The notes under the pieces: model-generated
What the model saw: the letters and a program-made list of their open reading frames with translations, nothing else
Told to the model about the DNA's origin: nothing
The model's database searches: none
Program-made: the position numbers and the translations under genes
Source: Neoaquamicrobium microcysteis
Lineage (GTDB): Bacteria; Pseudomonadota; Alphaproteobacteria; Rhizobiales; Rhizobiaceae
DNA: 64,000 nt
NCBI RefSeq assembly: GCF_008180155.1
Contig: NZ_VSZS01000068.1
Coordinates: forward strand, 1 to 64,000
Direction of reading: 5' to 3'
Shown: one piece after another, positions 16,721 through 26,167 of the stretch
Numbering within the stretch: position 1 is the first letter of the stretch
Layout: every line of letters begins with the position of its first letter

Positions 16721-18934
16721 CTACCTTGTCCTTGCCCGCCGCTGCGGTCTGCCGCCACCGTGCAGAGCGCGGTATGCCTTGACGACTTCGGCGGAAAATT
16801 CGGGATCGTTGATATGGTGAGGCAGGCGGATGAGCTGCCGCGTCGAAGTCTGACGCACGGTGGCTTCCAGCGCGCGGAACAGTGCGTCGTCGGCAGCCGG
16901 ATCATGGAAGGGCTGGCCCGGAGCGTCGAGCGCGGAGACACCCTTCTCCGGCAGGAAGAAGCGGACCGGCGCCTCCATTGCGTTCAGGCGCTCGCCGATC
17001 CAGCGGCCCATGGCCGTGTTCTCGTCAGCCGTTGTGCGCATCAGCGTGATCTGCGGATTATGGCGGTAAAGATTGCGGTGTCGAAATTTCTCCGGCACCG
17101 TCTCGAATGCGCGGAAATTGACCATGTCCAGCGCGCCGACCGAGCCGACATAGGGCATGCGCGTGCGGATCATCGCTCCGAAGCGGTCTTCGGTCGCGGG
17201 AAACACCCCGCCCACCAGCATGTCGCAAACCTCGGTGGTGGTAACGTCGATGACGCCCTGCACCATGCGCGACTCCACAAGCTTCTCCATCGACTGGCCG
17301 CCGATGCCGGTGGCATGGAAAACGAGGCAGTCGTGGTCCGCGTCGAGCTCTGCGGTGATCTGGCGAACGCATTGGGTGGTCACACCGAACATGGTGAGGG
17401 CCACGGTGGGGCGATCGTCCGAGGGTTGCCGCGCGCTTTCACGCCGGGCCCGCACCATCCCGGCAATCGCATTCGCGCCGTTGGCAAGCACGGACCGGGT
17501 GATGGAGTTCAGGCCCTGTACGTCCGCGACCGAATGCATCATGACGATGTCGGAGGGGCCGACATAGCTGGAGACATCGCCCGACGCGATGGTGGAAACG
17601 ATGAGCTTCGGCACGCCGATCGGCAGGGCGCGCATGGCCGGGGCTACCATCGCGGTACCACCGGAACCGCCGGCGCCGATAATGCCTGCGATGCCGGTCT
17701 GCCGCTCGATCCAGCGCTCGAATGCCAGCGTCATGCCGGCGACCGCCTCGCCACGATCGCTCGAGAAAACGCCGCTCGCCCCGCGCGGATGATAGGCAGC
17801 AATCTGGTGCGCGGGTATCTCGGCACCCGAGTGCCTTCCGGTCGTCGACAGATCGACGATGCGCACCGGCAGGCCCGCAGCGCGGATCGTGTCGCGGATG
17901 AAGCGCAGTTCCTCACCCTTGGTGTCCAGAGTGCCGGCGACCAGCACGACCTGTTCGCCGGGAGAGGCCAGTGGCCGCAGTTCGGTCTGCGCGGGCACGG
18001 AAGCCTGCAGGCCAGTGATGGTGCGCGCAGCTTGGATGATCTGTCGCCTTGGCGTCGGCTTGGACCAGCGCGTCGGCGGCACGGGGTTCGACATGTAGAC
18101 TTTGTGTGAAGCCGGCTCCCGTCCGGGAGCGGCTTGCCGGTCTGCTTCTTCAAGAGGCGATGCGGCCTGCCTTCCGGCGTCGTCTTCCGAATGCCGGCCC
18201 ACGCCGAGAAGGCGCTGCTGCAAATCGCGGTCCGCCGCAAGCTGGCCGGAATCGATGACGCGGTTGATGCGACCGTTGACCATGATGCCGACGCTGGCTG
18301 CCACGGCGGTCGCCACACCGATGTTCTGTTCGATGACGAGAACGTCGATGCCCTCTTCCTCGCCGATGCGAAGCAGGATGTCCTCGACATGGTTGACGAT
18401 AACGGGCGCGAGGCCCTCGGTCGGCTCGTCCATGACCAGCAGGCGCGGATTGGTCAGCAGCGCGCGCGATATCGCCAGCATCTGCTGTTCGCCCCCGGAA
18501 AGCTGCCCGCCGCCATTGCTCTTGCGTTCGGCCAGACGCGGAAATGTCGAATAGATGCGGTCGATGGTCCACGCACCGCTCCTGCCTGACGCGACCATGC
18601 GCAGATGTTCGTCCACGGTCAGGGAGCGCCAAAGGCGACGGCCCTGGGGCACGTAGCCTATGCCCATCTGCGCGATCGCCGAAGGCGAGCGGCCGACGAG
18701 TTGCTCGCCGTTGAAGGTGATCGACCCGCCGGACACCGGCACCAGCCCCATGATCGCCTTGCACAGGGTGGTCTTGCCCATGCCATTGCGGCCAACCACC
18801 GAGAGAACGCCGCTGTCGAGCGTAAGGTCGACACCCTGAAGGGCATGGGAAGCGCCGTAGTAGACGTTGAGGCCGCGTATCTCGAGCGCGGCAGCGCCAA
18901 TGCGCCTGCGTTCAGCCCCCTGTCGCTCAACCAT
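16721..18934 (-). CDS. LIV-type ABC ATPase fused to Tm-1-like (UPF0261) domain
   Basis: The 737-residue fusion has a LivF-type ATPase at ~15-245 (P-loop [11 protein letters not shown], signature LSGGEQQ, Walker [11 protein letters not shown]). A hydrophilic linker follows at ~246-326, then a Tm-1-like domain at ~327-725 ([48 protein letters not shown]). Both domains look intact. It overlaps the LivG-type gene by 8 bp. The fusion ties the unknown UPF0261 function physically to the importer. Whether the UPF0261 part modifies the incoming substrate, or uses ATP itself as the plant protein binds it, is unknown. Confidence 0.9.
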   Translation of the reverse strand: MVERQGAERRRIGAAALEIRGLNVYYGASHALQGVDLTLDSGVLSVVGRNGMGKTTLCKAIMGLVPVSGGSITFNGEQLVGRSPSAIAQMGIGYVPQGRRLWRSLTVDEHLRMVASGRSGAWTIDRIYSTFPRLAERKSNGGGQLSGGEQQMLAISRALLTNPRLLVMDEPTEGLAPVIVNHVEDILLRIGEEEGIDVLVIEQNIGVATAVAASVGIMVNGRINRVIDSGQLAADRDLQQRLLGVGRHSEDDAGRQAASPLEEADRQAAPGREPASHKVYMSNPVPPTRWSKPTPRRQIIQAARTITGLQASVPAQTELRPLASPGEQVVLVAGTLDTKGEELRFIRDTIRAAGLPVRIVDLSTTGRHSGAEIPAHQIAAYHPRGASGVFSSDRGEAVAGMTLAFERWIERQTGIAGIIGAGGSGGTAMVAPAMRALPIGVPKLIVSTIASGDVSSYVGPSDIVMMHSVADVQGLNSITRSVLANGANAIAGMVRARRESARQPSDDRPTVALTMFGVTTQCVRQITAELDADHDCLVFHATGIGGQSMEKLVESRMVQGVIDVTTTEVCDMLVGGVFPATEDRFGAMIRTRMPYVGSVGALDMVNFRAFETVPEKFRHRNLYRHNPQITLMRTTADENTAMGRWIGERLNAMEAPVRFFLPEKGVSALDAPGQPFHDPAADDALFRALEATVRQTSTRQLIRLPHHINDPEFSAEVVKAYRALHGGGRPQRRARTR

Positions 18935-19724
18935 GACCGCCTCCGAGATAAAGCTCCTGAACCTCGGGGTCGTTCTCGATCTCGCTGGGCAGGCCCTCCT
19001 TGAAGATGCGGCCGTTGTGCATCATCGAGACCGTCTCGGCGACGCGCAGCGCCACGTCCATGTCGTGCTCGATGATGATGTAGCCGATATGCCGGGGCAG
19101 GCTCGTCAGGATCGCCACGAGATCGGAGCGCTCGGTCGGCGACAGGCCGGCAGCCGGCTCGTCGAACAGGATGAAACGGGGCGCGCCCGCCAGCGCCAAT
19201 GCGATCTCCAACTGGCGCTGCTGCCCGTAGGACAGTTCGGCGACCAGCGTCTCGGCAACGTCGCCGAGATGAACCGCATCGATCAGTTCGGTAGCCGATT
19301 GCATCAGCGCGTCGGAGCGGCGCGGCCGCCGCATCGAGAACCGCCCGCGCGAAACGCCCCGGCAGGCGAGGTAGACATTGTCGATGACGCTCAGCCCGCC
19401 GAACAGCAGCGATATCTGGTAGGTGCGGCGCAACCCCCGGCGGATACGCTCATGCGGAGGGAAGCTTGTCACGTCCTCGCCGAAGAGGCGGATGGTGCCG
19501 GAGGTCGGCAGAAAATCGCCAGTCACGCAGTTGAACAGCGTGGTCTTGCCAGCACCGTTGGAACCGAGAACGCCGCGCCGCTCTCCGGGTTTCACAGTAA
19601 GCGTCACGTCGGTAAGGGCGGCAAGCGCGCCGAACATCCGTGTCACGCCGCGCAACTCCAGCGCGTTACCCGTGCCGGCGGCGGTCAGCATCTCGCCCAC
19701 ATTGCGTTCGGCCGTGAGGCTCAT
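18927..19724 (-). CDS. branched-chain-amino-acid-type ABC transporter ATPase (LivG type)
   Basis: The 265-residue ATPase shows P-loop VLGSNGAGKTT, the LivG-typical long insert after ERIRRGLRRTYQ, signature LSYGQQRQLE and Walker B FILFDEPAAG, ending in the LivG hallmark DPEVQELYLGGG. It pairs with the fused ATPase downstream to drive the two permeases. Its start overlaps the stop of the permease gene by 4 bp. Confidence 0.93.
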   Translation of the reverse strand: MSLTAERNVGEMLTAAGTGNALELRGVTRMFGALAALTDVTLTVKPGERRGVLGSNGAGKTTLFNCVTGDFLPTSGTIRLFGEDVTSFPPHERIRRGLRRTYQISLLFGGLSVIDNVYLACRGVSRGRFSMRRPRRSDALMQSATELIDAVHLGDVAETLVAELSYGQQRQLEIALALAGAPRFILFDEPAAGLSPTERSDLVAILTSLPRHIGYIIIEHDMDVALRVAETVSMMHNGRIFKEGLPSEIENDPEVQELYLGGGHG

Positions 19725-20809
19725 GATTTGCCCCCCTGCCCGGTAAGCGGATCACCACGTGTCTGACGATGGGAACGCCATTTTTCCCACAAGCCCAGAA
19801 CACCATCAGGCGACCAGTAGACGACGGCGAGGAAGCCCAGCCCGATCAATAGCTTGAAGCGGTCGCCGGGCAGGTTCAGCGCCAACAGGATGTCGGGGGC
19901 ATAGGTGCGCAGGATCACGTAGATGAACGCGCCGATGAAGGGACCGATGGGCCGCTTGAGACCGCCGACGATGGCGATGACCAGAATATCGATGACGGCC
20001 GGCAGACCCGCCGTACCCGGTGCGATCTGCGCGTTCTGCCAAACCATGAGGATGCCGGCCACCGCCGCGATGATGCTGGCGAAGGTGTAGGCGAACACGC
20101 GATGCGCAAAGACGTTGAAGCCGAGCGCGGCCATGCGGCGCGGATTGTCGCGGACACCCTGAAGCGCAAGTCCGAAGGGTGAACGCGATACGTATACGAC
20201 GACCGCAAACGAGATCGCCGCGCAAGCCAGCGTCAGATAGTAGAACGGGATGGGCCTGCGCCAGTTGATGCCGAACAACTCAGGCGGCACGACGTTGGCG
20301 AAGCCGGTGTAACCGTTGAAAATCGTATAGTTCTGGCGCGTGAAGTAGAAGAAGGCCGCCGCTATCGCGAGCGTGATCATGATCGTGTAGATGCCTTCGG
20401 TCCGCACGGCCAACGCGCCTATAAGCGTGGCGAAAAGGGCGGCGATGAGGATGGCAACGGGGATGTAGAGCCACCACGGCCAGAAAAGGCTGATGGTCTG
20501 GACACCGCTCGGACCGAGGATCGCTACCATGTAGCCTGCAAGACCGGCGATCGACATCTGCGCCAGGCTGACCATGCCGCCGTAGCCCCCCAGAAACATC
20601 AGGCTGAGCGCGATCATGCCAAGGATGAACGCCCAGCCGAATATCTGGAACAGAACGAAGTTGCCGGCGACGACAGGCATGAACAGCAGGGCCACGCCGA
20701 CCACCCACCAGGAAACCGGGATGCCTGAAATCCATTCGGGCACGTCGCTCGCCGCCTGCCTCGGCCGGGTCAGCCGGTTGGGAATGCCTGTCTGGTCCAC
20801 TGTCGCCAT
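19721..20809 (-). CDS. ABC transporter permease (LivM type)
   Basis: The 362-residue polytopic membrane protein has about eight to ten hydrophobic segments and the conserved GGYGGMVSLAQMSIAGLAGY motif of LivM permeases. It also carries the EAA-like region VRDNPRRMAALGFNVFAHR that contacts the ATPase. It lies 3 bp after the LivH-type gene. Substrate specificity cannot be read from it. Confidence 0.93.
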   Translation of the reverse strand: MATVDQTGIPNRLTRPRQAASDVPEWISGIPVSWWVVGVALLFMPVVAGNFVLFQIFGWAFILGMIALSLMFLGGYGGMVSLAQMSIAGLAGYMVAILGPSGVQTISLFWPWWLYIPVAILIAALFATLIGALAVRTEGIYTIMITLAIAAAFFYFTRQNYTIFNGYTGFANVVPPELFGINWRRPIPFYYLTLACAAISFAVVVYVSRSPFGLALQGVRDNPRRMAALGFNVFAHRVFAYTFASIIAAVAGILMVWQNAQIAPGTAGLPAVIDILVIAIVGGLKRPIGPFIGAFIYVILRTYAPDILLALNLPGDRFKLLIGLGFLAVVYWSPDGVLGLWEKWRSHRQTRGDPLTGQGGKS

Positions 20810-20812
20810 CCG

Positions 20813-21826
20813 TCAGCGCCCCAGAAGGCCTTGCGGGCGAAATGCCAGCACAAGGGCCATGATGAGGAAGGTCAGCACGACCGAATATGTCGGCGCGTAG
20901 ACGGAGCCGAGCTGCTCGGCGAGCCCGATCAGCACCGCACCCAGCGCAGCGCCGAAGATCGATCCCATTCCGCCGACGATGACCACCACCAGCGATGCAA
21001 GCAGGAATCGCATGTCCTCGCCCGCCGAGACCGACTGGAAGGTGCCGCCGACGATACCCGCGATGCCGGCCAGCCCTGCGCCGAAGGCAAAGACGAGGAT
21101 GAAGACATACTGGATGCGCACGCCAGAGGCGGCCAGCATCTCGCGGTCGTCCACGCCGGCACGGATGAGCATGCCGACACGGGTGCGGTTGAGCGCCAGC
21201 CACATCAGGACACCCAGCGCAATGGAGGCGACGAGTATGGCGATGCGCACTGCGGGGAACGTGAGATAGACGAGTTCGCCCTCGCCCCTGATGGCGGTGA
21301 TGAGAGGAAGCGTGACAGGCCCGCTAAGAAAATCGGGCGTCAGGATCTGGTAGGAGTGACTCCCCCAGCGCCACAGCATGAGATCGGCGAGAACGATCGA
21401 GATGCCGATCGTCACAAGCGTCTGGCGCAGATCCTCGCCCTCCATACGCCGAAACACGACGTATTGCAGCACGATGCCTATGAGGGCAACGATGATGAAG
21501 ACCACCACGAACGCGCCGAGCCACGAGCCTGTCGCCTCGGCGAACTCGTAGCCGATGTATCCACCGAGCAGATACAGGGACCCGTGGGCCAGATTGACGT
21601 TCTTCATCAAGCCGAAGATGAGCGTGAAGCCGCTGGCGACGAGGAAGTAGAGAGCGCCGAGCGTGATGCCGTTGAACAGCGCATTCAAGAAGATGCGCTT
21701 GCGCCCGATGGCCGCCTCGAGACCTTCGGGCCATGGAGCGACGACCAGCCAGACCAGCGCGGCGACTGCCACCGCAATGATTACCGACCATACCGGATTG
21801 CGCTGTATGAAGCGGCTCACCCGCAC
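20813..21826 (-). CDS. ABC transporter permease (LivH type)
   Basis: The 337-residue membrane protein has the LivH signature LNALFNGITLGALYFLVASG and SGFTLIFGLMKNVNLAHGSL. It carries a C-terminal MGSIFGAALGAVLIGLAEQLG. It is the first gene after a ~180-bp gap downstream of the AraC gene and may have its own promoter there. It forms the transmembrane channel with the LivM-type protein. Confidence 0.93.
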   Translation of the reverse strand: MRVSRFIQRNPVWSVIIAVAVAALVWLVVAPWPEGLEAAIGRKRIFLNALFNGITLGALYFLVASGFTLIFGLMKNVNLAHGSLYLLGGYIGYEFAEATGSWLGAFVVVFIIVALIGIVLQYVVFRRMEGEDLRQTLVTIGISIVLADLMLWRWGSHSYQILTPDFLSGPVTLPLITAIRGEGELVYLTFPAVRIAILVASIALGVLMWLALNRTRVGMLIRAGVDDREMLAASGVRIQYVFILVFAFGAGLAGIAGIVGGTFQSVSAGEDMRFLLASLVVVIVGGMGSIFGAALGAVLIGLAEQLGSVYAPTYSVVLTFLIMALVLAFRPQGLLGR

Positions 21827-22009
21827 CTCCTTGCGAGGAGCGCAGACGGGTTACCACGGCGCACGCCAATCATGCCGATACCCTCCTCCCTAGAGCTGCA
21901 TCGCATCAGTTGGTCACCAAGCTAATCGCAAGATGCGCCATCGCGCGTACCCGACAGTCTCTTGCTGTCGCCAATCATCGCGAAAAACTGCCGCGGCGGC
22001 CCGCCCCGG

Positions 22010-22846
22010 TCAGGCCAGGCCGGCGAAATGGACCACGCGGCGGTAGTCGCTCGGCGCGATCCCGGCATTGGCGATGAAGAACCGGGTAAAGCTCGCCTGC
22101 GAGGAGAAGCCCAGGTCGAGCCCGATGTCTGTGACGGCATCCGAGGTCGTCGTCAGCCGGTCAATCGCGCTCTCCATGCGCAGCGTGTTGAGGTAGATGT
22201 TGGGCGTGATGCCCACCTGCTGGCGGAAGAGCTTGTAGAAGTGCGGCCGGGACAGGCCGGACTCGCGCGCGATCTTGTCCAGAACGATGCGCTCGCTGAC
22301 GCGGTGCTGCATGAGCTTGACCGAGTTGCGCACCCGGAAATCGCGCACCGGAGGCGCGCACCGCGTGAACGTCGCGCCCTCGGCAACCCACTGCCATGAC
22401 TGGTCGAAGCAGGCCTGCGTCAGTTCGTAGAGGTAGCCGGCGATGAAGCTGTCGTCGGCATCCTCCAGCATGGCCGAAGCGACCTGAAACGAGAGCCGGA
22501 AAATCTGCTCGGTCACATCGATCTGGCTGCGGCCGAAGCGGAGCGATGCGTTTGCCTGCCGGCTGGCTTCCAGAAACCAGAAGGGCTTTATGTAGAGCGT
22601 CAGAAACAACGACGGCTCTTCGGAATCCAGCGACATGTAGTTGTGCGGCTGCCAGGGACTGATCGCAACGGCCTGGCCGCCCGACAGCGGGAATATGTCC
22701 TCATCGATCCTGATCGAGGCGGGCGGACCCTGTATATGAATTATCAGGTGGCCCTCCCTGTGCGCATGCAGGGCCAGCGAACGATCCAGATTGTACAGCG
22801 CCACGCGCCCGAACGGGCCGTGATGCACTGCCAACGCGGTGCTCAT
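22010..22846 (-). CDS. AraC-family transcriptional regulator
   Basis: The 278-residue regulator has an N-terminal cupin-like sensor half (LALHAHREGHLIIHIQGPP, IDEDIFPLSGGQAVAISPWQ). A C-terminal double helix-turn-helix follows (IARESGLSRPHFYKLFRQQV and DIGLDLGFSSQASFTRFF). GGGAGGAAC precedes the ATG. It stands between the first two genes of the locus and the permease genes, in the same orientation, and is the obvious candidate regulator of the whole cluster. The effector is presumably the transported compound or a product. Confidence 0.9.
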   Translation of the reverse strand: MSTALAVHHGPFGRVALYNLDRSLALHAHREGHLIIHIQGPPASIRIDEDIFPLSGGQAVAISPWQPHNYMSLDSEEPSLFLTLYIKPFWFLEASRQANASLRFGRSQIDVTEQIFRLSFQVASAMLEDADDSFIAGYLYELTQACFDQSWQWVAEGATFTRCAPPVRDFRVRNSVKLMQHRVSERIVLDKIARESGLSRPHFYKLFRQQVGITPNIYLNTLRMESAIDRLTTTSDAVTDIGLDLGFSSQASFTRFFIANAGIAPSDYRRVVHFAGLA

Positions 22847-22952
22847 GTTCCTCCCTTTCCGCTATTTTTTTTCGGGGCGCGGATTTTTTCTTTCAGTCTA
22901 GCCGAGCCCGCCGCCGAGTCCAGCCCCCATGACGCTGGGGAAGATTCGAGTG

Positions 22953-24086
22953 TCACAGTGCGGCCTCCAGCAGCGTGAAATAGTCGTCGGCATCGGCGTG
23001 GCGGGGATTGGTGCGATTTGCGTAGTCGGAAGCCGCCAGCGTGGCCGCCTGCTCGAGATCGCCGCGCGCCACGCCCATCTCGCGAAGGCTTGCGGGAAGC
23101 GCGATCCGCTCGCGCAGCCGGCTTATCGCGTCGGCAAGGTCAACGCCGGCCGGCAGGCTGAACTCGCGCTTGATCTCCTCATAGCGACTGGCCACCGCCG
23201 GCGCGTTGAACGCCAGCACGTACGGCAGCAGGACCGCGTTCACCGCCCCATGATCGAGGCCGCCAGCCACGACGCCGCCAAGCGCATGGCTCATCGCATG
23301 GACGCCGCCCAGCCCCTTCTGGCTCGCGAGCGCACCGTTGAGCGCCGCTGCCATCATCTCGCGGCGCGCGGCCAGGTCGTTACCGTCCGCGACGGCGCGC
23401 TCCAGATGGCCGATGGCGCGACGCAGGCCGTCGCGCGCGATGCCGTCGGCGGGCGGGTTGTAGGCCGTCGCTATGTAGGTCTCCATACAGTGCGTCAGCG
23501 CATCCATACCGGCGCCCGCCGTCTGGGTGGCGGGAAGATCGAGCGTCAGCGTCGGGTCGCAGATCACGACGCGCGGGGTCAGATAGGGGCTCACGAGTGA
23601 GACGTTGGGGCCGTCGGCCAGAGACACGACCGCCACGCCGACGGTTTCCGAACACGAGCCCGCAATGGTGGGGATCGCGATGACAGGCGGGTTCACGTCG
23701 CGGATGCGCGGCCGACCGCCCTCCATCCCGGCATAGTGGCGGAGCGGACCGCCGTGACTGACCCGCAGACCTATCGCCTTTGCAAGGTTGATCGCCGCCG
23801 CGCCGCCAAACCCGATGAGGCCATCGGCGCCGGCTTCGGCGTAGAGGGCGGCAGCCTCCGAACAGGCCTCCTCCGTGGCGCGGCAGGCAGACGTCTCATA
23901 GAGCGTGGCATCCACCCAGCGCGGCATGCCGTGCACAAGGCGTTCAAGAACCCCGCGCCTGCGCTCGCCATTGTCCGAGACGACAAGCGGCCTGGTTATT
24001 CCCAGAAGTTCAAGTTCGCCTTCCAGCGCGTCCTCGAGGACGTTCTCGGCGAAATGTATCTTCGTCACGTAGCTGATGAGCGACAT
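22953..24086 (-). CDS. iron-containing alcohol dehydrogenase, maleylacetate-reductase-like
   Basis: The 377-residue enzyme belongs to the group III metal-dependent dehydrogenases. It has an N-terminal dinucleotide motif GFGGAAAINLAKA in the place of the common GGGS, metal-ligand Asp and His in GMDALTHCMET, and further His residues in GGVHAMSHALGG and LDHGAVNAVLLP. The likely reaction is NAD(P)-linked reduction or oxidation of a small alcohol, aldehyde or maleylacetate-like acid. It sits between the binding-protein and regulator genes of the catabolic locus. Confidence 0.85.
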   Translation of the reverse strand: MSLISYVTKIHFAENVLEDALEGELELLGITRPLVVSDNGERRRGVLERLVHGMPRWVDATLYETSACRATEEACSEAAALYAEAGADGLIGFGGAAAINLAKAIGLRVSHGGPLRHYAGMEGGRPRIRDVNPPVIAIPTIAGSCSETVGVAVVSLADGPNVSLVSPYLTPRVVICDPTLTLDLPATQTAGAGMDALTHCMETYIATAYNPPADGIARDGLRRAIGHLERAVADGNDLAARREMMAAALNGALASQKGLGGVHAMSHALGGVVAGGLDHGAVNAVLLPYVLAFNAPAVASRYEEIKREFSLPAGVDLADAISRLRERIALPASLREMGVARGDLEQAATLAASDYANRTNPRHADADDYFTLLEAAL

Positions 24087-24158
24087 GGCGCAACACCCCC
24101 GCAGCGGGCGGCAGCGATGAAGCCGCCGCCCGACTTGCTGGACCGGTTCGCGAAGCCG

Positions 24159-24190
24159 GCCTGCGGACGGGGGAACAACCGTCCGCAGGC
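24159..24190 (-). terminator. strong hairpin after the binding-protein gene
   Basis: A perfect 12-bp inverted repeat (GCCTGCGGACGG at 24159-24170 and its complement at 24179-24190, 8-base loop) starts 9 bp after the stop of the binding-protein gene. It lacks a clear U-run, so it may act as an mRNA stabiliser or partial terminator that keeps binding protein in excess over the genes downstream. Confidence 0.6.
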
Positions 24191-24198
24191 GCTGCGCT

Positions 24199-25446
24199 TT
24201 ACGGGTTCAGCGCCGCACAGTCCGGCGTGTCGCGGGAAGGCAGGCCGATGGCGTCGAATTCTTCCTTCGACATGCCCAGCTTCTGGTCCACGTTGTCGAC
24301 CTTGGCCTTGAAGGTATTGTGCAGAGAGCCGTCCGCACCTTCCACCACCTCGGTGATGAAGATGGACCCGATGGCCTGACGGTTCTCATCAAGCTTGATG
24401 TGCCCGTTCGGCGCATCGAACTCCAGCGACGAGAGGGCCGCGTGGAAGTTCGCCTGATCTTCGTCGAGTTCGCCGCCGATCTGTTCCAGCGCCATCAGCG
24501 TCGCAAGCGTCGCGCCGTAGTAGTTGGTAGCGAACAGCGATGGTGACGGGAAGCCATCCGGGAAGGTTTCCTGATAGTCCTTCACATAGGCCTGCCATTC
24601 AGGGTTGTCCCAGTCGTCGGCCTGCGGGCCGGAACTGGGCGTACCCACCAGAGCTTCCTTGGCGCGGCCGCGCGCGGTCAGCACCGTCTGATCCACCATG
24701 ATGGTGCCGCCGATGATGTTGGTGTCACCGCCGGCCTGCTCATACTGGTTGAGGAAGTTGACCGCATCGGTGCCGCCGACGCCCAGATAGATCGCGTCCA
24801 CGTCGTCGGGCAGTGCCGCGATGATCGAGGCAAAGTCGCCGCTGCCCAGGGGCAGCCAGAAGCGCTCCACGATCTCGCCGCCGGCCTTGCAGAAGTCGAC
24901 CGCGAAGCCCATGAAGTTGGTGTATCCGAAGGAATAGTCGGCCGCCACGGTGGCTACGCGTTTCCATCCCTTCTCGTTGACGACGTAGCTGCCGAGACCG
25001 TAGCCCCATTGTGCGCCGTCGGGGTGGAAGCGGAAGAAGTTCGGGGCGGGATCGACATAGGTCGTCTCAAGCGCGCCGGACGCCGTGTTGATGATCGTCT
25101 TGTCGGGAATGGTCTTGGCGTAGTCGCGCAGGGCCAGACCTTCCGAACCCGACAGCGGGCCGAGAATGAAGTCGACGCCTTCCTGCTCGATCAGGCGGCG
25201 CGCCTCGCGAACGGCGCGGTCGGGCGTCGCATCCGTAGGCCCCAGAACCCATTCGATCTTGTTGCCGTTGATCTCGCCATTGTACTTGTTGAGCGCGAGT
25301 TGGAAACCACGGATGCCGTCGTTGCCCGGCTCGGTGAACACACCTTCCTGCGGGGCCAGCAGACCGATCTTGATTGTCTCGGCCATGGCGGCCGCAGGTG
25401 CGAGTATTGCAAGCGCAGCGACGGTACTGACAAGTTTCAGTTTCAT
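24199..25446 (-). CDS. periplasmic amino-acid/amide-type substrate-binding protein
   Basis: The 415-residue protein has a clear signal peptide (MKLKLVSTVAALAILAPAAA, cleavage after AMA) and a type I periplasmic-binding fold of the LivJ/urea/amide family (IKIGLLAPQEGVF, IEQEGVDFILGPLSGSEG, YYGATLATLMALEQIGG). GGGAGGA lies before the ATG. It captures the substrate for the LIV-type importer whose permeases are encoded 2.4 kb downstream. It is probably the first gene of the locus, with its promoter in the 285-bp gap shared with the divergent L,D-transpeptidase gene. Confidence 0.92.
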   Translation of the reverse strand: MKLKLVSTVAALAILAPAAAMAETIKIGLLAPQEGVFTEPGNDGIRGFQLALNKYNGEINGNKIEWVLGPTDATPDRAVREARRLIEQEGVDFILGPLSGSEGLALRDYAKTIPDKTIINTASGALETTYVDPAPNFFRFHPDGAQWGYGLGSYVVNEKGWKRVATVAADYSFGYTNFMGFAVDFCKAGGEIVERFWLPLGSGDFASIIAALPDDVDAIYLGVGGTDAVNFLNQYEQAGGDTNIIGGTIMVDQTVLTARGRAKEALVGTPSSGPQADDWDNPEWQAYVKDYQETFPDGFPSPSLFATNYYGATLATLMALEQIGGELDEDQANFHAALSSLEFDAPNGHIKLDENRQAIGSIFITEVVEGADGSLHNTFKAKVDNVDQKLGMSKEEFDAIGLPSRDTPDCAALNP

Positions 25447-25731
25447 GCTTTCAGTCCTCCCTGTCGGGCCCGCGCGGTATTCCTCCCGAAAATCACGCGG
25501 CCGAGCTATGACCCTTCCACGTTAGGAAAGAGAGCCTCCAGGACTGATCCCCCGGCGTTCCGACTTATATCCGAGCGTCTGATTTTTGGCCTAGCGCCAC
25601 GTATCGAAACTGCAGGCGCAAGCGGAGAAAAGCAGTCGTTAATCCTGTTGCTTCATAACAGGAAAATGAATTCCCGTTACATTTACGCTCATCTACTTTG
25701 CCTTCGGGCGAGACATGAGTTGGGGTATACA

Positions 25732-26160
25732 ATGAAGTTGGTGACAAGCATTATTGTAGCGCTGATGCTTGCGGTAGGCGCATCCACCACCGCGTCGGCT
25801 GCGACGCTGGTTGCAAATGTCGACATTTCCTCCCAGACGATGACGGTGACGCATCGAGGAAAGGTCAAGTATCGCTGGAAGGTGTCCACCGCGCGCTCAG
25901 GAAAGGTGACGCCTGCGGGAAGCTGGTCTGCGAAATGGCTTTCCAAGAACCACAGGTCGAGCCGCTACAACAACGCGCCGATGCCCTATGCGATCTTCTA
26001 CAACGGGCACTATGCGGTACACGGTACGGACCAGGTCGGACGGCTGGGCCGCCCGGCATCATCCGGCTGCGTGAGGCTGCATCCGGAGAACGCGAGGGTG
26101 CTGTTCGAGTTGACGCGACGGGAAGGCCTGAAGAACACCCGCATCGTCGTGCGGCGCTGA
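25732..26160 (+). CDS. L,D-transpeptidase, YkuD family
   Basis: The 142-residue exported protein has a signal peptide (MKLVTSIIVALMLAVGASTT, cleavage near ASA) followed by a minimal YkuD domain. The catalytic motif is present: HGTDQVG then SSGCVRLH, giving the His, Ser-Gly-Cys and Arg residues. It makes 3-3 peptidoglycan cross-links or attaches proteins to the wall in the periplasm. The ATG at 25732 is chosen because the long upstream extension of the frame has no coding character and would lose the signal peptide. Confidence 0.9.
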   Translation: MKLVTSIIVALMLAVGASTTASAATLVANVDISSQTMTVTHRGKVKYRWKVSTARSGKVTPAGSWSAKWLSKNHRSSRYNNAPMPYAIFYNGHYAVHGTDQVGRLGRPASSGCVRLHPENARVLFELTRREGLKNTRIVVRR

Positions 26161-26167
26161 ACGCGCC

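Noticed and set aside
25009-25731. N-terminal extension of the L,D-transpeptidase frame
   Set aside because: It is antisense to the binding-protein gene and would bury the signal peptide that begins at 25732.
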